Assembly: GCA_025766275.1 (NCBI GenBank)
Contig: JAFKAC010000041.1
Location: forward strand, 186,001-250,000
DNA: 64,000 bases
Source of the DNA: Lactarius indigo
Lineage: Eukaryota; Basidiomycota; Agaricomycetes; Russulales; Russulaceae
Direction of reading: 5' to 3'
Every line of letters begins with the position of its first letter. The first letter of the stretch is position 1. The notes below the pieces were generated by a model, which had not been told where the DNA came from, made no database searches, and saw only the letters and a program-made list of their open reading frames with translations. Positions 10,400-20,021 of the stretch are shown here, one piece after another. Made by a program: the position numbers and the translations under genes.

Positions 10400-12432
10400 A
10401 GGTCCTGAAGTATGAGGTCCTTTACCTCGTCCGTACTATTGGCCACTTGCGTTAGCCATTCCTTCGCCTGTTCTCCTGCCGTTTTTGCTGCTTTAATCTG
10501 TGGCGCAGGCGTCGCGCTAGGTGCTGGTGTTGCGTATCCCGGTAACGACGGTTCGTATTGGGATGTAGGCCCTGGGGATCCCGGCCATTGCGGGGGCCAG
10601 GCCGTCTCCGTCATCCGGCTGCTGGATGGGGCATTCTGCCATTGTCTCTGTTGTCGGGGATGCGGACAGTTTCGTGAGAGATGACCTGGGGTATCGCAGT
10701 TATAACAAAGGACGTTCCTTAGGTCCCTTCTGGATCCGCCCCTTCCTCGTCCCCTGGCTCCCGGACCCCCTCGCGGTGGGAACGGCGGTGTTGGCCAGCC
10801 GTGGTGGGGCAGCTTGTTGAAGTCGATCTCTTCGGATCCGGCTAGGCGTACCTTGGCGCGATCGGCTGAAGTGTCCATGGCCCATGGGTTCGTTTGTGGG
10901 AGGTTTTGCGGGAGTGCCCATCCTGCATTGCCGGTGTGTTTCTTCGTTGGAGTTGTTGTACTCTTGTACTCGTTAAGCCTCGCTTTGAGGTGGATGTAGT
11001 TCTTCTGCCGCTTGAGGACGGCCCTCTTCCAGTCGTCGAATGTCGTCGGCTCGTCAAACTGGAACGCATTTTTGAACAGTTCCTTGGGCAAACCCGACGT
11101 GAATAGGTCGATAGTTTGCGGTTCGTTGAGGTGGTAATGAGCCTTCCGTGCCAGCTGTTCAAAATCATTGACGTACTTGTCAATGTCCTCTCCCGCCATT
11201 TTGAAGCCTTTTCGTAGTATGGCTTGCGCTTGTTCCCTTTCCAGTGTGTTTTCGAATCTCTGGCTAAAGCCGTCTGCTACGGCATCCCATAAACCTCGAG
11301 TGTAGGGACTGATCCCTCGTTGTATTTGCCGATTGAGCCAATTTAGGAAGGATAGGACCCATTCACTGACTGCCCCACCCTTGATGTATGAAAGGAACAG
11401 GAGGCATCTTCTGTAGTCGTTGCGCATGATGGGGGCATCCAGGTTCATACCCCAGTAGACATGCCACTGCGTGAGGAACTGGTCGACTTTAAGTCGGTCT
11501 CCGTCAAAAATGGAAGGTGGCTCGCCGGTTAGTTTCTCGCTGGGGTGTCCTCGATCCCCTGCGCCTCCTCCATCACCGCCGCCTCCCCCGCCTCCTCCCC
11601 CTCCGGGTGGGGCTCGAGGTGGTTCTCTTGGTGGTTCGGTGCGTCGTAAGTCAAACGGAACGCCCCCTCCTGGTGGCGGTGGCGGGTCGTCTCCTGGTCC
11701 TCCTACTCCTGGGGGTAGTTCCATCGTTGGTCGTCATTCTGATGGGGGGTCTCCTCTATCCGACCCTATCGCCCTGAAAATCGCGGCGTCGTCTGCAGTC
11801 ATGCGTACTCCTGTTTCTGGATTGATGGGCATGATGATGTTCCTTGCTTCGTCTTGTATGACTCGCGCCTCTTCCATTGCGACTTCTTCCATCGCGCACG
11901 TTATTGTAGCCATGATAGCTGGGGATCGGATGTGAATCGGTTCTGGTTCGGTGATATGCGCAGACTCAGCTCGTTCTATAAGGAGATCTTGTATTGCCCC
12001 TCTGCTAGTCTCTGTCTGATTCGGCTCTCTTCCTTCGCTTTCCTCTTGACTTTGTTCGTCTTCTTCTGACACTACTTCTCCAGTAGAGTGTTCTCGTATT
12101 TGTCCGTCAATGGGACCCCAATCCGATCGGGTATTGAGTTCTCGCGCGTCGATATCGCAGCGGTACCTGGGTCCGGCTGGTCGTATTGCGTCCCACTGGG
12201 AGTCTATGGGGTTCCACGTGACTTCTACCCAGCACAGGTGATCGAAATTAAACTCAACTGGGCGGAACCTGCTAGGTCCGTTAAATTCCACAAAGTATCC
12301 GGTTTCTTCGGCTCTGTCCCTCCAACTGGCAGCTTGTAAAAAGCGCGTGGGGACGTTTCATTCTCCTCTTCTTGGGAGTGAGTAAGGACGAAAGTTCGTC
12401 CACTGGTCTCTTGTTGTTACGGCCACGATGGT
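10369..12432 (-). pseudogene. gag: Element A gag with N-terminal leader extension, two in-frame TGA codons
   Basis: The capsid/nucleocapsid gene. One reading frame can be followed from the primer site to the stop at 10369. It is broken by TGA at 12358-12360 and again at 11734-11736; the aligned element C codon at the first site is Arg (CGC). Blocks in order: a leader (IVAVTTRDQW, then VPTRF ... GYFVEFN, then RFRPVEFNF and EVTWNPID); an acidic linker; Pro/Gly-rich stretch; capsid-like region; and a CCHC zinc knuckle (CYNCDTPGHLSRNC). The first AUG expected for an intact copy is near 11912. Upstream of it the leader has only one AUG, at 12361, created by the same base change that made the first TGA. 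The part from 11724 down to 10369 is open (451 aa). Confidence 0.8.
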
Positions 12433-12443
12433 ATCTTGGTCTT
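12433..12443 (-). other. Primer-binding site of element A (self-priming type)
   Basis: Minus-strand AAGACCAAGAT lies 2 nt inside the 5' LTR boundary. It is the exact 11-nt complement of LTR bases 12671-12661 (ATCTTGGTCTT), where the transcript is expected to start. This is the arrangement known for Tf1/sushi-type self-primed retrotransposons. I did not recognise a tRNA 3' end in it. Confidence 0.7.
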
Positions 12444-12445
12444 AA

Positions 12446-12963
12446 TGTAACGCCGTCACGACGTTAGCTCAACTTGAGCTCGATAGAGGCGGTAACAACT
12501 TAGCGATGATTGCAACGTGTCTGTTCTCTCTTGAAGACTCGGAGGTCCAAGGCGTATGTGTTTGGTGAATACTCGAAGGCACACCTAAGGTTTGACTTGT
12601 CGTAGAGAAAGAAGAAAAGGAGGCGAGGTTTAGAAGGAAAGAAACAAGTGACGATTCAAGAAGACCAAGATGGCGTATCTTGGTCTTCACAAGTCAGTTT
12701 AAATACATATTCTAGCAGGCTTAGAAGCGCTGCTATGAGTCACAGTAAGTAGCGTCCAACGTATCGCAGAAACAGCGCGAACCCTAATACTACTAGTACC
12801 AGTACTAGTGGCGTCAGTCATCAGTCAGCTATCGAGCCCCTATCGCCTATCGCACTACCGTATCACCGTAAGTAAGTCCGTCACTAATATACCTTACCGC
12901 CGTAGTGACAACTGGTACAGTAAGGGTATGAGTCAAGCAGTCCGTACGAGTCAAAACGTGACA
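12446..12963 (-). repeat. 5' LTR of element A (518 bp) with promoter
   Basis: TG...CA ends. On the minus strand TATTTAAA (12705-12698) is followed 34 bp later by ATCTTGGTCTT (12671-12661), the likely transcript 5' end. A 12-bp inverted copy of that sequence (GAAGACCAAGAT) lies directly upstream, separated by 5 nt, so the start site sits in a hairpin-forming palindrome. The four differences from the 3' LTR are all C-to-T or G-to-A at CpG. Confidence 0.9.
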
Positions 12964-12968
12964 ACGCA

Positions 12969-13577
12969 GGAAGGACGTTCTCACCTTTGAGTAGGTTGAG
13001 AGACTAATGAGAGAGGAGAATGTGCACAAGCAAAGTGGGTGATGTTCTGTATTCGCCTCTCTCCCCACATAGGAGGGTATTTATGCTCTATGGCCCCACC
13101 ATGTCCATTTGCGGTTAAGTGATGAGTAAAGGCGTCCACAATATCGCGTTTTTACACACGCCTAATGTGTTTTGCCCTTCTGAGATAGTCATAAGACTTC
13201 TCCTCATCACGGGACATGATACGCCCGCTATTGTACGTATCGTGACTGCCTAATATAGTAAATATAGTACAGTAATGTTGTAACTGCTATAGATAAGGTC
13301 CTTACGTACTTATCACGTTTCAACATACAGACGACCACCAGTCCAACCTGAAATAATATCCTTTACTGCAGTGTTACAGGCTTCAAGCTTTACGTCCGGC
13401 TTGGTCTCAACGACCAACCGCGCATGGGGTCGCGACTGCCAAAGGACGTGGAGTAATTACAGTAGGGCCTTTTGTTTGTCTCCCCTTTTTGGCACGAGTT
13501 GCTTGCGAGAGCTCGGCTTAGTATATTGGCCCGCTTAATTATGCCTTTTAATTATAAGTTGCCGTGGCATGAAGGCC
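12969..13577. other. Spacer between elements A and C
   Basis: About 0.6 kb of AT-richer sequence with no convincing gene. It may include the edge of an older element, but I could not pair it with anything else in the window. Confidence 0.4.
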
Positions 13578-13582
13578 GTCAT

Positions 13583-14092
13583 TGTTACGCTCCACCGGCG
13601 TCAGTCCGACTTGGACTCGAAGAAGGCGTAATCGACTTAGCGAAGGTTAGGCGAATGGGGATCACGTGTCAACCCAACGCAAGCTGAACAGGGGCGCACT
13701 GGCACACGCTGCAACTAAGGATGAAGAAGTACTATCCCTTGGTATGGATAGAAGCGGAAGCACACTTAGTCAAGGACTAAGGTAGACAAGAGACGAGTCG
13801 AATGGTGGATTGAAGAAGACCAAGATGGGGACTCTTGGTCTTCCGAGTCGACTACTTATACAAATACGCGCGGGCTTTAAAGCGCCGCTAGAACAATAGT
13901 TAACCAATAGCGTAACTAGCTCGAACCCTAGTACAGCTATCCTAGGAATGAGTCATACACAAGCCACAATCACATGTGAACTACCGTGCTGACTGATGCG
14001 ATGTAAGAATCCATGACTAATACTGATACCGGACCGTAGTCATAACCGGTCATGAGTCGTGTGTAATGAGTCATTGAGTCCGTACCGTAACA
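13583..14092 (-). repeat. 3' LTR of element C (510 bp)
   Basis: Begins TGTTACG and ends GTAACA. It pairs with 30744-31253 and is flanked on its outer side by the GTCAT duplication. It has the same internal palindrome and TATA arrangement as the 5' copy. Confidence 0.93.
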
Positions 14093-14104
14093 TCACCCCC
14101 TTTT
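14093..14104 (-). other. Polypurine tract of element C
   Basis: Minus-strand AAAAGGGGGTGA directly abuts the 3' LTR, 20 nt past the pol stop. This is the expected plus-strand primer. Confidence 0.75.
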
Positions 14105-14124
14105 CAGGAGTGAGGCCCACCTCA

Positions 14125-16923
14125 CTAATCCGCCTGCGATTCCTTCCTCATTCGTTCTGCTTCATCCTCCATGCGTGCCAATATGTTAGCCCGTTCAAGA
14201 CAATAAAGACTGTCCTTTTTATCCTGAACCACCATCTCCCTTTCCAGCTGCAGCTGCCGTATCCGCCTATCCAGCTGGTCCTCCGCAAAGGCGAACTGCC
14301 TGAATCGGCGTAACTCCTGAATGAGAGTGACATCCCCAATGCGCATTAGTAGTAGGTCGGTGGGGTGTCGATCGCGGAGCATGAAATACTCCTCGTGTGG
14401 TATGAAGGCGCGATTGTTCTTCGGGAGATGTGGAGTGGCGTAAAGGGGTTTACCATAAAGAAAACCCGATCCAGGAGCTAGTCCGAGTACGAAGGGGTCT
14501 CCCCCTCGGATAACTTGTACGTGGGAGGCTTGTATCGTCGGTCCGTTGGGGAGTTTGATCGGGAACGGAATGTAATCGGGTCCTCGATTGACCCGGAACC
14601 CTTCAGGGACGATGGCCCTGGTTGCTGGGTCTCGCTCCCCCATTGGTGTATAACGAGCCGCTTGTGCCACGGCGACTCGTCCTCTGTGTAGAGGCCCCCC
14701 CGCTGTGTCGACGAGGTAGGGAGTGGCGGCTGGATCTTCAGCGTAGAATTCATGGTTAAGAAATGCGTGCCTGATGGGGTAGTGGTCTCCAAGCTCGTCT
14801 TCATCCTCATCTTCGTCCAGTACTCCTTCCGCTCCTTCATCATTCGGCGTCGGCAAGCGGCGATATGCAGTTGCTCCCGCTGCCACCGCGCCGCCGTTTC
14901 CTTCCACTCCTGTTCGTACTTCTGCATGGCGTTGGGCGGTTGCACCGCGTGGGACAGCTGCTTGAAGCTGGAAGAGTTCGTCCTCTGTGACGAAGGCTTC
15001 GGGCTCACCGGTGTTGGGGTTTGTGAGGGCATACATTGGCATCGGAGGTGTTGGTTGAGTTGCTGCCGGATCATTGTCGAGAGTTCCCTGTATGGGCAGA
15101 GGGAATCGTTGCAGTGTCTGGTGCAGTTCTTCACTAGTGATAGGGCCATCGTCCTCATGCTGCATGGGGGCACGGCCTCCAACTGCAACTCCAGCTGTTG
15201 CGGCGTTGTCGGTGGTGTCGGGGTTAACAAGCGTGGCGGAGGAGTCGTTGACAAGGGTAGAGAGGAGTGCGAGCTGGTCATTGCGTCGAGTAGAGGACAT
15301 AGAATGAACGGGAGATGGGGACTCATCATGACAGGATGCCATCCTTATATGCGTTTCTCTGTCGGGGTTTGAATGTTTGAAGTCCCGAACGGCTTCATCG
15401 GCAAACACGTCATCCTTATCTATCCACTGATTGTCTGAGTCTGGATAGCCCTTCCATTTGACAAGGTATTGGAGTCGACGTCTTCTGCCGAATCGCCGAG
15501 AGTCCAGAATCTTCTCAACTTCATACTCCTCTTCGTTATCGACCAAATCAGGTGGTGGGCGCTGATAATTTGGTCCGTGCGTGGGCGTTTCACGATAAGG
15601 TGTGAGAAGATCTATGTGGAAGACGTCATGGATGCTCCACTGCGTGGGAAGCTCAAGACGATAGTTGACAGGGGACATCACCTGGATGACCTTAAATGGT
15701 CCGTGTCGCTTGGCTGCCAGTTTTGCGGTTGGTTGGTGCGTGCGTAAGTGGCGTCCCTCTAGCCACACGAGATCTCCTATTTTGAACTTGGGCGTATCTT
15801 TGTGTTTGACCCATGACTTTTGTGCCCTGAGCATGCATGAGAACGCGCGCTGTCGCGCCTGTTTAAATTGGTCTAGCCTTAACGACACTTGAGGGATAGG
15901 GGAAGGTCTATCGGTCCAATCAGTGCGAGGGTTGAACCCTGATAAGAGAAAGAAAGGGGACTCCCGCGTGGTCTCATTAGGCCAGTTGTTGTGCGTGAAT
16001 TCTGCCATTGGTAGATAACGAACCCAGTCGTCTTGTCGTTCATTTACCCAGAAGCGGAGATATTGTTCCAGCCATTGATTTGTTCGTTCTGATTGGCCGT
16101 CGGTTCGGGGATGATAAGCGGTTGAGATGTTTTGGCTGATGCCAAGGATTTTGCATATCTCTTGTATGAACTTGGATGCGAAACGGGGGTCTCGATCACT
16201 GATGACACGCGAGGGGAGTCCGAATCGCGGGAAGACGTGAGAAACGTACAGAGCGGCTGTCCCTTCGGCTGTTATCTCTTCGTTGCACGGGATGAAGACG
16301 GCCGCTTTAGTACAATCGTGATCTGTCACTGTCAGGATAGAATTGTAACCACGAGAGATGGGAAGTTTGGTAATAAAGTCCACAGCGACGGTTTCGAATG
16401 GCAGGGCCTCCGGTTTAGGATATATGGGTTGTAAGGGTGCCCTGATGGGACGGAGGTTGACTTTGTGCCGCTGACATTCTGCACAACCTTTGACGTAGTC
16501 CATGACGTCATTTTTCATTTGTGGCCACCAATAATGTCGTTCTGTAAGTTGGAGTGTGCGTTTGATGCCAGGGTGACCGTACACAGGAGAGTCGTGATGG
16601 GCGGCAATAATAGTTCGTTTGTCGTGGATGCCGCCTGTGACTACTCGTCGTCCGTCCTTGTACCATGTCCCTTCAATGTCTTTTAGTTTGTGAGCGTCGA
16701 CCCATGGCTTTAACTTAGCTGTATCCTGTTCGTAAATGGGGTGTTCCGGAGTCATTTCTACTGGTAGGATTTCAGGTCTCCAGTGTGGGTGTCGCGGTTC
16801 TTCCAGTGTAGCGGCGCGTACGAAGACGCTCTCCGGTAATACCGTTATCCCTTCATTGTCGTTCTCCCCTTGGTCGTAATCCGGTCTTCGTGATAGCGCA
16901 TCAGCGCGTCCGTTGGAAGTGCC
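14125..16923 (-). pseudogene. pol: Element C pol, 3' portion (integrase, chromodomain, tail)
   Basis: This is the downstream part of a pol frame cut by element B; it continues from 26758-28772. The real sequence starts at the insertion point with SNGRADALSRRPDY. Earlier codons in the same frame belong to element B's LTR. It carries the integrase HHCC domain (ending CAECQRHK), core motifs DFITKLP, SDRDPRF and DGQSERTNQ, a chromodomain (YLVKWKGYP), then a tail of about 400 residues. The tail ends in a basic/acidic coiled-coil-like stretch that aligns with the tail of element A. The frame stays open to its stop at 14125. GTGCC at 16919-16923 is one half of the target duplication made by B. Confidence 0.88.
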
Positions 16924-17617
16924 TGTCACGAACCTATAAACCAGGTCGTGACTCAAGGCGCTTAGAGCCGGACCGGATCGGACCGGGCTTATGTCATCAA
17001 CTTCCTAAAGGGGAAATCCGAAATCGGAGTTTGAATTTCGCTCTCCGACGGTCACGTGATGTGTCACGTGACTACTCTGTCTTTCCAAGTCACATGCATA
17101 CCTGGACGTGTATCAATCAACGGTTGATTGTTTACCAATCAACGAAGATAATCAACCGAGTCACAAGGAACACGTGTCCTAATCACGGGTTCCGCAGCTA
17201 CTGCGGAATCACGCCATCATGGCGCAATATGGTGTCATTAACTGCGGCGCAGTCGTACCATGCTTATCCTTTATCCTGATTGGACAGTATTAATAACTTG
17301 TCTCTGGAATGTTCCAATCCGCAGTATTGTGCAGCACCCGTGGACAGGCCCTAAGCCTACCCTAAAGCTACGCACAGACCACCCCCTGTAGTATATAAGC
17401 TAGCGCAATCTATCGGACAGTCCCTCAGACTGTCCACTTGTGACATCCTCCCTCTCTTGCCTCTCAGCTCCTTCGAGTGCCCCACCTTGTGTGCGCCACT
17501 ATCCTCTTTGAGCCAAGAACGTCTCTTCCTTGACTCTCTCTCTCTCTCCGCTCCCGCCTCGCCCGCCGTCGTCTTCCATTGTATCCCTCGCTGTCGAGTG
17601 ACAGTGAGTTCTCCACA
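16924..17617 (+). repeat. 5' LTR of element B (694 bp) with promoter
   Basis: Begins TGTCACG and ends CTCCACA. U3 holds two CACGTG E-boxes close together (within 17052-17072), a TCCGCAG/CTGCGGA inverted repeat near 17212-17227, and TATATAAG at 17392-17399. The likely transcript start, AGACTGTCCA (17427-17436), lies 35 bp after the TATA box. GGACAGT just upstream forms an inverted repeat with ACTGTCC across the start. The last ATG in the LTR is at 17309, upstream of the predicted start. Confidence 0.92.
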
Positions 17618-18527
17618 CTTGGACAGTCTCTCCAATAGACTGACCTCGGGCTTCCCAGTGACTGACTACACCTACGAGTACGACTTCTCGCAGTACGGTC
17701 AGTGGGACGGAGACTCTGCCAGCTACCAGTCGGAGTTCGACAACCAAGGTAGCCCCCTTGACTTTTCCCGCGCCTCCCCTGTTCCCTCCACCTCTGCTGT
17801 CCGTCTTGACAGCCTCCGCTTCACCGCCCCCTACACCCCCGCCACTTTTGGTGGTAACGAGCCCCCCGCCCCTGTTGCCCTTGTTCGGGACGCAACCCCC
17901 GAACTAGTTTACCCCTACGCTCCGGCTGGAGAAGCCACCCCTCGTCCTTCCCCTCACCCCCTGTCCCCCAGCACCGCTCAGTTCTACGAAGAGGTCCTCG
18001 AGATCATCGACCTCAACGGGAACGTTGTCCCCTTGACCCCCGATCCCCGCGCCGAGTCTGCGCCTCCCCTCCGAGTCCCGACCCCCCGCCCCCCTGTTTC
18101 TCTTCGTGGCACTCCTTCGCCACCTCCTGTTCTTCCTCCGACTCCTCGTCGTTCTCCGTCTCCTGTTCCGATCCCCTCCCGCCTTGCGACCCCCGACTCG
18201 CCAATTAACTACGAGCGAGTAGCGGAACAAGGCCCCGCCTTCCCTCCGGCCCCTCACCCCGACCAGGAGAACCTTCCCCCCCTAGGCGCCACTGCCTACC
18301 AAGCCCCCCCTTGCCTCCTTCACCAAGGAGAACACCCCCACCAGTACATCGCCGTCGTCACCCCCCAAGGAGAGTCTTGGCGGCCCGCCTCCACCACACT
18401 CCGAGAACTGATCACCAAGGTTCCCCTCGCTACCTCCCTCGTCACCTTTCCCCCCGATCTTTCCTTCTGTCACCCCCTTTCGTCTCCTGCCCCCTCACGT
18501 CTACACCCTCTTCCCACGAATTGTTGA
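17457..18527 (+). CDS. Leader ORF1a of element B, no methionine codon
   Basis: An open frame of about 356 codons that starts inside the LTR and contains no ATG. I do not recognise the protein. It begins with a Ser/Leu-rich stretch, then an acidic Tyr-rich patch (TDYTYEYDFSQYGQWDGD), then a long Pro/Ser/Thr-rich region. Translation would need a non-AUG start; the left boundary is arbitrary. From 18412 to 18527 it overlaps ORF1b, which is in the +1 frame and looks like its natural continuation, so the last 30 or so codons of ORF1a may not be used. Confidence 0.45.
   Translation: MPLSSFECPTLCAPLSSLSQERLFLDSLSLSAPASPAVVFHCIPRCRVTVSSPHLDSLSNRLTSGFPVTDYTYEYDFSQYGQWDGDSASYQSEFDNQGSPLDFSRASPVPSTSAVRLDSLRFTAPYTPATFGGNEPPAPVALVRDATPELVYPYAPAGEATPRPSPHPLSPSTAQFYEEVLEIIDLNGNVVPLTPDPRAESAPPLRVPTPRPPVSLRGTPSPPPVLPPTPRRSPSPVPIPSRLATPDSPINYERVAEQGPAFPPAPHPDQENLPPLGATAYQAPPCLLHQGEHPHQYIAVVTPQGESWRPASTTLRELITKVPLATSLVTFPPDLSFCHPLSSPAPSRLHPLPTNC
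17587..17608 (+). promoter_or_regulatory. GAGT-tetraloop hairpin H0 (in LTR U5)
   Basis: A 9-bp stem (one G-T pair) encloses GAGT, with C-G closing the loop (CTGTC-GAGT-GACAG at the core). It is the first of four hairpins with the same loop in the AUG-free leader. Being in the LTR, it is also present near 26727-26748. The function is unknown; as RNA it would be a GAGU tetraloop. Confidence 0.55.
17620..17629 (+). other. Primer-binding site of element B (self-priming type)
   Basis: TGGACAGTCT begins 2 nt after the LTR end and is complementary over 10 nt to the predicted transcript 5' end AGACTGTCCA (17427-17436). The 2-nt offset is the same as in elements A and C. Confidence 0.65.
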
Positions 18528-18921
18528 CCCCGCTCAACACCCCGACTTTCCTCCCCTGTACATCTGTTCCAAGGCCATCTACGACCTCCCCTCCCCCGAC
18601 ACCCCTTTTGGGACTATCCGTTACGATTTTAGGGAAGGTCTGCGGCGCGCCTTTGCCCCCCTTGCTAACATCCACAGGGCTGGGTATATTGACTCTCTAG
18701 TAACCCTAGAGATCCAGGACTTTTTGGACGGAAGGATTGTGACCACTTACGGACACTTACGTTTCGCTTTCGACGGACAAATTTACGCTTACCACCAGGC
18801 CTACTTCTTTGAGGACTTGGTTCGTTCTGCCCCCCACCTTCTTGCTTACTGCCTTTCGCCTCGTATTCCTGCCGACCCTTTCAGTTTCATTTCCACTTTC
18901 CCCGATAACCAGCCACTTTAG
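18412..18921 (+). CDS. Leader ORF1b of element B, +1 frame continuation
   Basis: 169 codons, no ATG. Unlike the Pro-rich end of ORF1a, it looks like a folded protein, with mixed hydrophobic and charged segments such as HVYTLFPRIVDPAQHPDF and GQIYAYHQAYFFEDLV. C-rich runs at 18450-18456 and 18472-18476 lie in the overlap with ORF1a, where a +1 shift, a sequencing indel or a real deletion could join the two. The function is unknown. Confidence 0.45.
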   Translation, partial: SPRFPSLPPSSPFPPIFPSVTPFRLLPPHVYTLFPRIVDPAQHPDFPPLYICSKAIYDLPSPDTPFGTIRYDFREGLRRAFAPLANIHRAGYIDSLVTLEIQDFLDGRIVTTYGHLRFAFDGQIYAYHQAYFFEDLVRSAPHLLAYCLSPRIPADPFSFISTFPDNQPL

Positions 18922-18946
18922 ATAAGTGGTTATATATTTGCCTTGT

Positions 18947-18966
18947 CTTGAAACGAGTGTTTTAAG
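18947..18966 (+). promoter_or_regulatory. GAGT-tetraloop hairpin H1
   Basis: An 8-bp stem CTTGAAAC / GTTTTAAG (one G-T pair) around GAGT, 26 nt after the ORF1b stop. It is in tandem with H2 in the 107-nt gap between ORF1b and ORF2. Confidence 0.55.
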
Positions 18967-19008
18967 TGCAACGCAAAGTAAGTAAGTGTCTACTTATTCG
19001 GGTTTTGG

Positions 19009-19030
19009 ACTTAAATCGAGTGATTTAAGT
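19009..19030 (+). promoter_or_regulatory. GAGT-tetraloop hairpin H2
   Basis: A perfect 9-bp stem ACTTAAATC / GATTTAAGT around GAGT. The 3' arm contains the TAA (19026-19028) that sets the upstream limit of ORF2, so ORF2 opens exactly at the end of this hairpin. Confidence 0.6.
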
Positions 19031-20012
19031 GCCGCCTTCTACTCCATTTACCTTCAACTTAACTGAAGAACAAAGGCTCGCACGAGCCCGAGTTAACTTC
19101 GAGTCCCACAGGCAGCGGCAACTTGACCGCTATTACCCCGTCACTTCCACTTACGACCTCATTGATAACCCCCGTCTTGACTGTTGGACAGAACCCCCTA
19201 TCGCCTTACGTACCCTTATCGACCTCTTTGACTTTGGAGAAGTCATCCCCGAAAGGGTTTACCACGAATTTATTGACGATCTTTCTGAAGTCGTCAAGGC
19301 TGCCGACGAGCAACTCCTTTATTGGCATCTTTCAAACTCCGTCTCTGCCACCAACCATCCAACAGACCAACTCCTAGTGTGGGCCAAAAGCGACTATCTT
19401 TGGTTTGTCCACGTTCCCCCTCGTCGTGACCACTACATCCGGCAACTTGAAGACGGCTTCTCTCTTCACTTTGTCGACCGACTCCGTCTCACATATCAGG
19501 AAATACAGATTTCCTTCCAAGAAATCCGAGTGGTCATTCACCCCGACTCCGCCCCCCGTCTAGTCATCTCCGATAGTTCGGAGTTCACTTACTCCTTCAC
19601 CACCTCTGTGTGGGAAACTACCTTGTCCAACCCTGACCGAAACCTTGTCAACCCTAGCATCTGGCACTATCCTCCTTCGACCTCTGACGACCCCGAATTA
19701 GTGTCAATTCTCAACGCCCGAGAAACTTTCCGGACTCCACCCCTGCTGCGCCGAATTACAGATCGGCTACCCCCTAGTTCCCCTGAAACTGAAGACGAAT
19801 CTTCAGACTCCGACATCTCCCTACATAACGGAGATACCAACCAGCCGCCTAGCCCAAACGACGGTTGGGGACCAACTCTGACCTCAGGCCCCTGTTGGTG
19901 CTCTCAAGAAGTCTGCACCTGCGGTTATCGTCCTGACACCCCTCCGACACCCCCCAACGTAGTGTTGTGGTCCCCTGGAGTTAACTATCTACCTTATAGA
20001 GAAAAAGACTAG
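19029..20012 (+). CDS. Leader ORF2 of element B, 327 codons, no methionine codon
   Basis: An open frame immediately after hairpin H2 with no ATG in its length. The predicted protein looks globular: a charged N-terminus (EEQRLARARVNF), alternating hydrophobic/charged segments (RTLIDLFDFGEVIPERVYHEF; LVWAKSDYLWFVHVPP), then an acidic Ser/Asp region and a short Cys cluster (CWCSQEVCTC) near the end. I recognise no family. Translation would need a non-AUG start (GTG at 19029 is the first codon) or a hairpin-directed mechanism. The frame is the same as that of ORF1a and ORF3. Confidence 0.5.
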   Translation: MPPSTPFTFNLTEEQRLARARVNFESHRQRQLDRYYPVTSTYDLIDNPRLDCWTEPPIALRTLIDLFDFGEVIPERVYHEFIDDLSEVVKAADEQLLYWHLSNSVSATNHPTDQLLVWAKSDYLWFVHVPPRRDHYIRQLEDGFSLHFVDRLRLTYQEIQISFQEIRVVIHPDSAPRLVISDSSEFTYSFTTSVWETTLSNPDRNLVNPSIWHYPPSTSDDPELVSILNARETFRTPPLLRRITDRLPPSSPETEDESSDSDISLHNGDTNQPPSPNDGWGPTLTSGPCWCSQEVCTCGYRPDTPPTPPNVVLWSPGVNYLPYREKD

Positions 20013-20021
20013 ATAGTATAG

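Larger units (their letters stand above)
4581..12963 (-). mobile_element. Ty3/gypsy chromovirus A (minus strand), gag broken, pol open
   Basis: An LTR retrotransposon of the chromodomain-bearing Ty3/gypsy lineage. The 5' LTR is 12446-12963 (518 bp). The 3' LTR is 4581-5621 and is interrupted by a solo LTR. Ends are TG...CA. Flanks ATGCA (4576-4580) and ACGCA (12964-12968) look like a 5-bp target duplication with one CpG transition. The order on the minus strand is LTR, primer site, AUG-poor leader and gag, then pol (protease, RT, RNase H, integrase, chromodomain, long tail), polypurine tract, LTR. Removing the solo LTR and its target duplication restores a 518-bp 3' LTR. The two LTRs differ at 4 sites, all CpG transitions. 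Gag carries in-frame TGA codons, so the copy is probably not autonomous, although pol is fully open. Confidence 0.93.

Noticed and set aside
12847..13068. Small frames within and next to the element A 5' LTR
   Set aside because: Frames of the LTR sequence that recur at every LTR copy; not genes.
18975..18985. GTAAGTAAGTG as a splice donor removing part of the leader of element B
   Set aside because: A good donor match, but no convincing paired acceptor and branch point could be placed. Kept only as an alternative explanation to test with RNA-seq.
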